Origin: Pedobacter punctiformis
GTDB taxonomy: Bacteria; Bacteroidota; Bacteroidia; Sphingobacteriales; Sphingobacteriaceae
NCBI RefSeq assembly: GCF_027213715.1
Contig: NZ_JAPWGM010000002.1
Location: 248,001-312,000 of the forward strand
Direction of reading: 5' to 3'
Length of the DNA: 64,000 nt
The notes under the pieces: generated by a model
Told to the model about the DNA's origin: nothing
Databases searched by the model: none
What the model saw: only the letters and a program-made list of their open reading frames with translations
Shown here: in pieces, positions 61,414 through 64,000 of the stretch
Position numbering within the stretch: position 1 is the stretch's first letter
Layout: every line of letters starts with the position of its first letter
Program-made: the position numbers and the translations under genes

Positions 61414-62292
61414 CTATTCACTCATTAAACTTTCTTTGCTCAATTGCAGTTTTGCAGCTTCTTCTTCAACCAAAACCGGAAATTTTAAATTCAATCCTTT
61501 TAATTTATCGGCAATAATTTCACTGATGGCCAATCGGGCAAACCATTTTTTATCCGCAGGAATAATGTGCCATGGATTTTTTTCTGTACTGGTTTCATTG
61601 ATAGCATCTTCATAAGCTTTCATATAATCGTCCCACAAGGCCCGTTCCTTAATGTCACCAGAAGAGAATTTCCAGTTTTTGGTCGGATCGTCTATCCTTT
61701 CTAAAAAACGTAGTTTTTGTTCTTCCTTACTTACATTTAAAAAGAATTTTAAAATCACGGTTCCGTTTGAGCTTAAATGTTCTTCAAAATTACGGATGCT
61801 GTCATAACGTTGCTTCCAAAATTGCTTATCAATCTTTTTCACATGGCTATAACCAGGAATATTTTCGCTTAAAATATATTCTGGATGTACCTTACAAACC
61901 AGCACATTTTCATAGTGAGACCGGTTATGAATACCTATTCTTCCCCTTTCAGGCAAGGCTTTATAATGTCTCCATAAAAAATCATGCTCGTATTCTTCAG
62001 ATGTTGGCACTTTAAAACTAAAAACCTGACAGCCCTGTGGATTTAAGCCACTCATTACATGCTCTATTGCACTATCTTTTCCGGCGGCATCCATAGCCTG
62101 AAAAATAATTAATACAGAATGAGAATTAGCGGCATATAACTTCTCTTGCAGGTGATTAATTTCTATTTTAGCATTTACCAATGCATCTTTTGCCTTTTCT
62201 TTATTATATCCGCCGGTATAATCTGTCTTTGCATTTTTTATAGAAAATTTCTTATCACCTTGTACAATAAGTCCTTTAAATTCGTTTTTCAT
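61414..62292 (-). CDS. Polyphosphate kinase 2 family protein
   Basis: 292 residues from the ATG at 62292; another ATG four codons upstream cannot be excluded. The single PPK2 domain has Walker A FQAMDAAGKDS near residue 73, the lid segment FSFKVPTSEEYEHDFLWRHYKALP, and GIHNRSHYENVLVCKVHPEY. It moves phosphate between polyphosphate and nucleotides; the NDP or NMP preference (class I or III) cannot be fixed by eye. It is upstream of pncB on the same strand, and both touch nucleotide metabolism. Confidence 0.9.
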   Translation of the reverse strand: MKNEFKGLIVQGDKKFSIKNAKTDYTGGYNKEKAKDALVNAKIEINHLQEKLYAANSHSVLIIFQAMDAAGKDSAIEHVMSGLNPQGCQVFSFKVPTSEEYEHDFLWRHYKALPERGRIGIHNRSHYENVLVCKVHPEYILSENIPGYSHVKKIDKQFWKQRYDSIRNFEEHLSSNGTVILKFFLNVSKEEQKLRFLERIDDPTKNWKFSSGDIKERALWDDYMKAYEDAINETSTEKNPWHIIPADKKWFARLAISEIIADKLKGLNLKFPVLVEEEAAKLQLSKESLMSE

Positions 62293-62433
62293 AATTAAAT
62301 TCATGTAATTAATTCAATAGATCAATAATTTAAATATAGAATTAAAAAATAAGTAAACTAAATAAGTTAATTTACCTAGAGAGTTTTTTATATTTAACGC
62401 CAAAGCATTAATCAACTGATCACCGCAACCAAT

Positions 62434-64000
62434 ATGTTTAAAGAGATAAAAAACAAGTACTTACGTTATCCTGTAATTGGTATTTTTTTTATAATAATTT
62501 TCTTTTGTGCCCTTCAACTCAACTTTTTATGGTTATTTGGCTATTCTCCGAGTTACCATGATATAAAAGCACCAAGTCAACGCGTAGGTTCAGAGCTGTA
62601 TACGGCTGATGGAAAACTAATCGGACGATATTTTAAAGAAAACAGAACACCAGTAACTTACGAAGAGATTGCGCCGAGTGTTATCAATGCATTAGTTGCA
62701 ACAGAAGATGTTCGTTTTTACAAACACTGGGGCATTGATATTCAAGCGGTTATACGTGCAGTTGTAGGTATGGGAAAAGATGGCGGAGCAAGTACAATTA
62801 CACAACAGCTGGCTAAAAATTTATACCGCACCCGTTACAATAAATCGTCAGGTGTATTATCTAAACTACCCCTGCTCCGAACTTTAATACCTAAATTAAA
62901 AGAATGGATGACGGCTGTAAAGCTGGAATCTAATTATTCGAAGAAAGACATTATTACCATGTACCTGAATACGGTATCTTTTGGCAACAATACTTATGGC
63001 ATTAAAACTGCCAGCCGCATTTACTTTGATAAAGATGCTAAAGAACTGGCCACAAATGATGCTGCATTATTGGTTGGAATGCTCAAAGGAACTACACTTT
63101 ACAACCCAACAAAAAATCCTGAAAAGGCTTTAGAGCGTAGAAACACTGTTTTAAGCCAAATGAATAAATATAAGTTTTTAAGCAAGGATAGTTTGACTGA
63201 TTTGGTTAAACAACCCATTAAACTTAAAGAAGGTAAAATGGAAGATGGCAGTGATGGTGATTCTTACCTGAGGGCGGCTGTTTCTAAATATCTGGAAAAA
63301 TGGGCCAATGATAATGGTTATGATTTGTATGAAGACGGATTAAAAATTTATACCACAATCGATTCTAAATTACAGAAATACGCTGAGGAGGCTGTTCAGG
63401 AACAAATGAAAACACTTCAAAGAAGATTTTACAGTGTTTGGGGTAACGAAGATCCCTGGTATGACTCGGAAAAACAAAAGGTAGATTATCCTGCACGTGC
63501 CATGAAAAACTTACCTATTTATAGTTTATTACAAAAGAAATTTCCAAATCAGCCGGATTCTGTTACTGCCTATTTCAACAAAAAGAAAAAGATGCAAATC
63601 TTTACTTACAAAGGCGATCGAGATACTTTATTTTCTACAATAGACTCTATTCGCTATTACGGAAAGATACTGAATACCGGAATGATGACGATGGAGCCTT
63701 CGACCGGAAAGATTAAAGTTTGGGTGGGTGGTATCGATCATAAATTCTTTAAATACGACCACGTAAACCAATCTAAACGTCAGGCAGGATCAACTTTTAA
63801 ACCATTTGCTTATTTAACTGCTTTGGAACAAGGCATGAGCCCTTGTGATAAGTTTACCGATAAACCAGTGAAAATTGCCTATCAAAACAAAGGCGAAACC
63901 AAATACTGGGAGCCCAAAAATGCTGATTATAGTGTAAGTTACCGCGAAATGAGTTTACGTTGGGCAATGGCAAAATCAGTAAACACCATTACCGCTCAGG
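62434..64000 (+). CDS. mrcA: Class A penicillin-binding protein 1A (3' end beyond window)
   Basis: Open from the ATG at 62434 to the window end, 522 codons. A membrane anchor (about 12-32) is followed by the GT51 glycosyltransferase domain: EDVRFYKHWGID, then GGASTITQQLAKNLY and MYLNTVSFGNNTYGI. The transpeptidase domain starts near residue 410 with RQAGSTFKPFAYLTAL (SxxK active Ser) and AKSVNTITAQ (SxN motif). The KTG motif lies past the window. It builds and crosslinks peptidoglycan. It is divergent from the PPK2 gene with 141 bases between starts. Confidence 0.93.
   Translation, partial: MFKEIKNKYLRYPVIGIFFIIIFFCALQLNFLWLFGYSPSYHDIKAPSQRVGSELYTADGKLIGRYFKENRTPVTYEEIAPSVINALVATEDVRFYKHWGIDIQAVIRAVVGMGKDGGASTITQQLAKNLYRTRYNKSSGVLSKLPLLRTLIPKLKEWMTAVKLESNYSKKDIITMYLNTVSFGNNTYGIKTASRIYFDKDAKELATNDAALLVGMLKGTTLYNPTKNPEKALERRNTVLSQMNKYKFLSKDSLTDLVKQPIKLKEGKMEDGSDGDSYLRAAVSKYLEKWANDNGYDLYEDGLKIYTTIDSKLQKYAEEAVQEQMKTLQRRFYSVWGNEDPWYDSEKQKVDYPARAMKNLPIYSLLQKKFPNQPDSVTAYFNKKKKMQIFTYKGDRDTLFSTIDSIRYYGKILNTGMMTMEPSTGKIKVWVGGIDHKFFKYDHVNQSKRQAGSTFKPFAYLTALEQGMSPCDKFTDKPVKIAYQNKGETKYWEPKNADYSVSYREMSLRWAMAKSVNTITAQ

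Noticed and set aside
1-64000. CRISPR arrays, insertion sequences, tRNA or rRNA genes
   Set aside because: No regularly spaced direct repeats, transposase motifs, cloverleaf tRNA patterns or rRNA sequence were found on reading both strands.

Overview
The window looks like a chromosomal segment of a Bacteroidota bacterium of the Sphingobacteriaceae type, probably Pedobacter or a close relative. The evidence is AT-rich DNA, several TAnnTTTG-type -7 promoter boxes, a protein with a gliding-motility-associated (type IX secretion) C-terminal domain followed by a PorP/SprF protein, a TonB-dependent receptor, an S46 dipeptidyl-peptidase, and many small secreted proteins ending their signal peptides in AQ. 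There is no rRNA, tRNA, CRISPR array, transposase or prophage. Almost everything is ordinary core or near-core chromosome.

Layout. 1-8.1 kb: the start of an outer-membrane protein (cut by the window edge), a YdeI/OmdA protein, a TrmH methyltransferase, galactokinase facing aldose 1-epimerase, and the minus-strand operon ribD - EamA transporter - YigZ - nucleoside phosphorylase. 8.1-18.6 kb: prmC, a YcxB-like protein, xerD, aroQ with a TlpA-like thioredoxin, an envelope group (lipid A-type acyltransferase, glycosyltransferase, WbqC), tandem CorA and MgtE magnesium transporters, bioB and an Ohr/OsmC peroxidase. 18.9-22.8 kb: a three-gene type IX secretion unit. 22.8-25.8 kb: a FUSC membrane protein, then a 784-base gap holding a candidate structured noncoding RNA of about 420 nt. 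25.8-34.3 kb: PhoH2-type PIN-ATPase, a membrane protein, an MFS efflux pump, gyrA and two tandem TPR paralogs. 34.5-43.8 kb: a VOC protein, endonuclease V, hemF, an MFS transporter, small lipoproteins, a DUF4442 protein, an AlbA_2 protein, a MATE pump and secreted proteins of unknown role. 43.8-48.9 kb: a pseudouridine synthase, the kynU - bestrophin - HDAC-like operon, an alkyladenine glycosylase and a free methionine sulfoxide reductase. 49-53.4 kb: a DPP11-like peptidase with a CrtA-like protein and a small protein, a Dabb protein and a Gly-zipper lipoprotein. 53.5-58.8 kb: a vitamin B12 locus with a cobalamin riboswitch, a BtuB-like receptor, a six-helix DUF6580 protein, a BtuF-like binding protein, a sirtuin and a Dph6-like PP-loop enzyme. 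58.9-64 kb: a class A beta-lactamase-fold hydrolase, nicotinate phosphoribosyltransferase, PPK2 and the 5' part of a class A penicillin-binding protein that runs off the window.

The signals most worth a second look are the ORF-free, terminator-ended, foldable RNA at about 25207-25630 upstream of phoH, an 11-bp inverted repeat overlapping the phoH start codon, the B12 locus with its uncharacterised membrane protein, the GyrA quinolone-pocket residues (Ala and Phe where E. coli has Ser83 and Asp87), and an intrinsic-terminator-shaped hairpin just in front of the kynU start codon. Promoter, terminator and folding calls are by eye. Protein names rest on motif recognition, not database searches.
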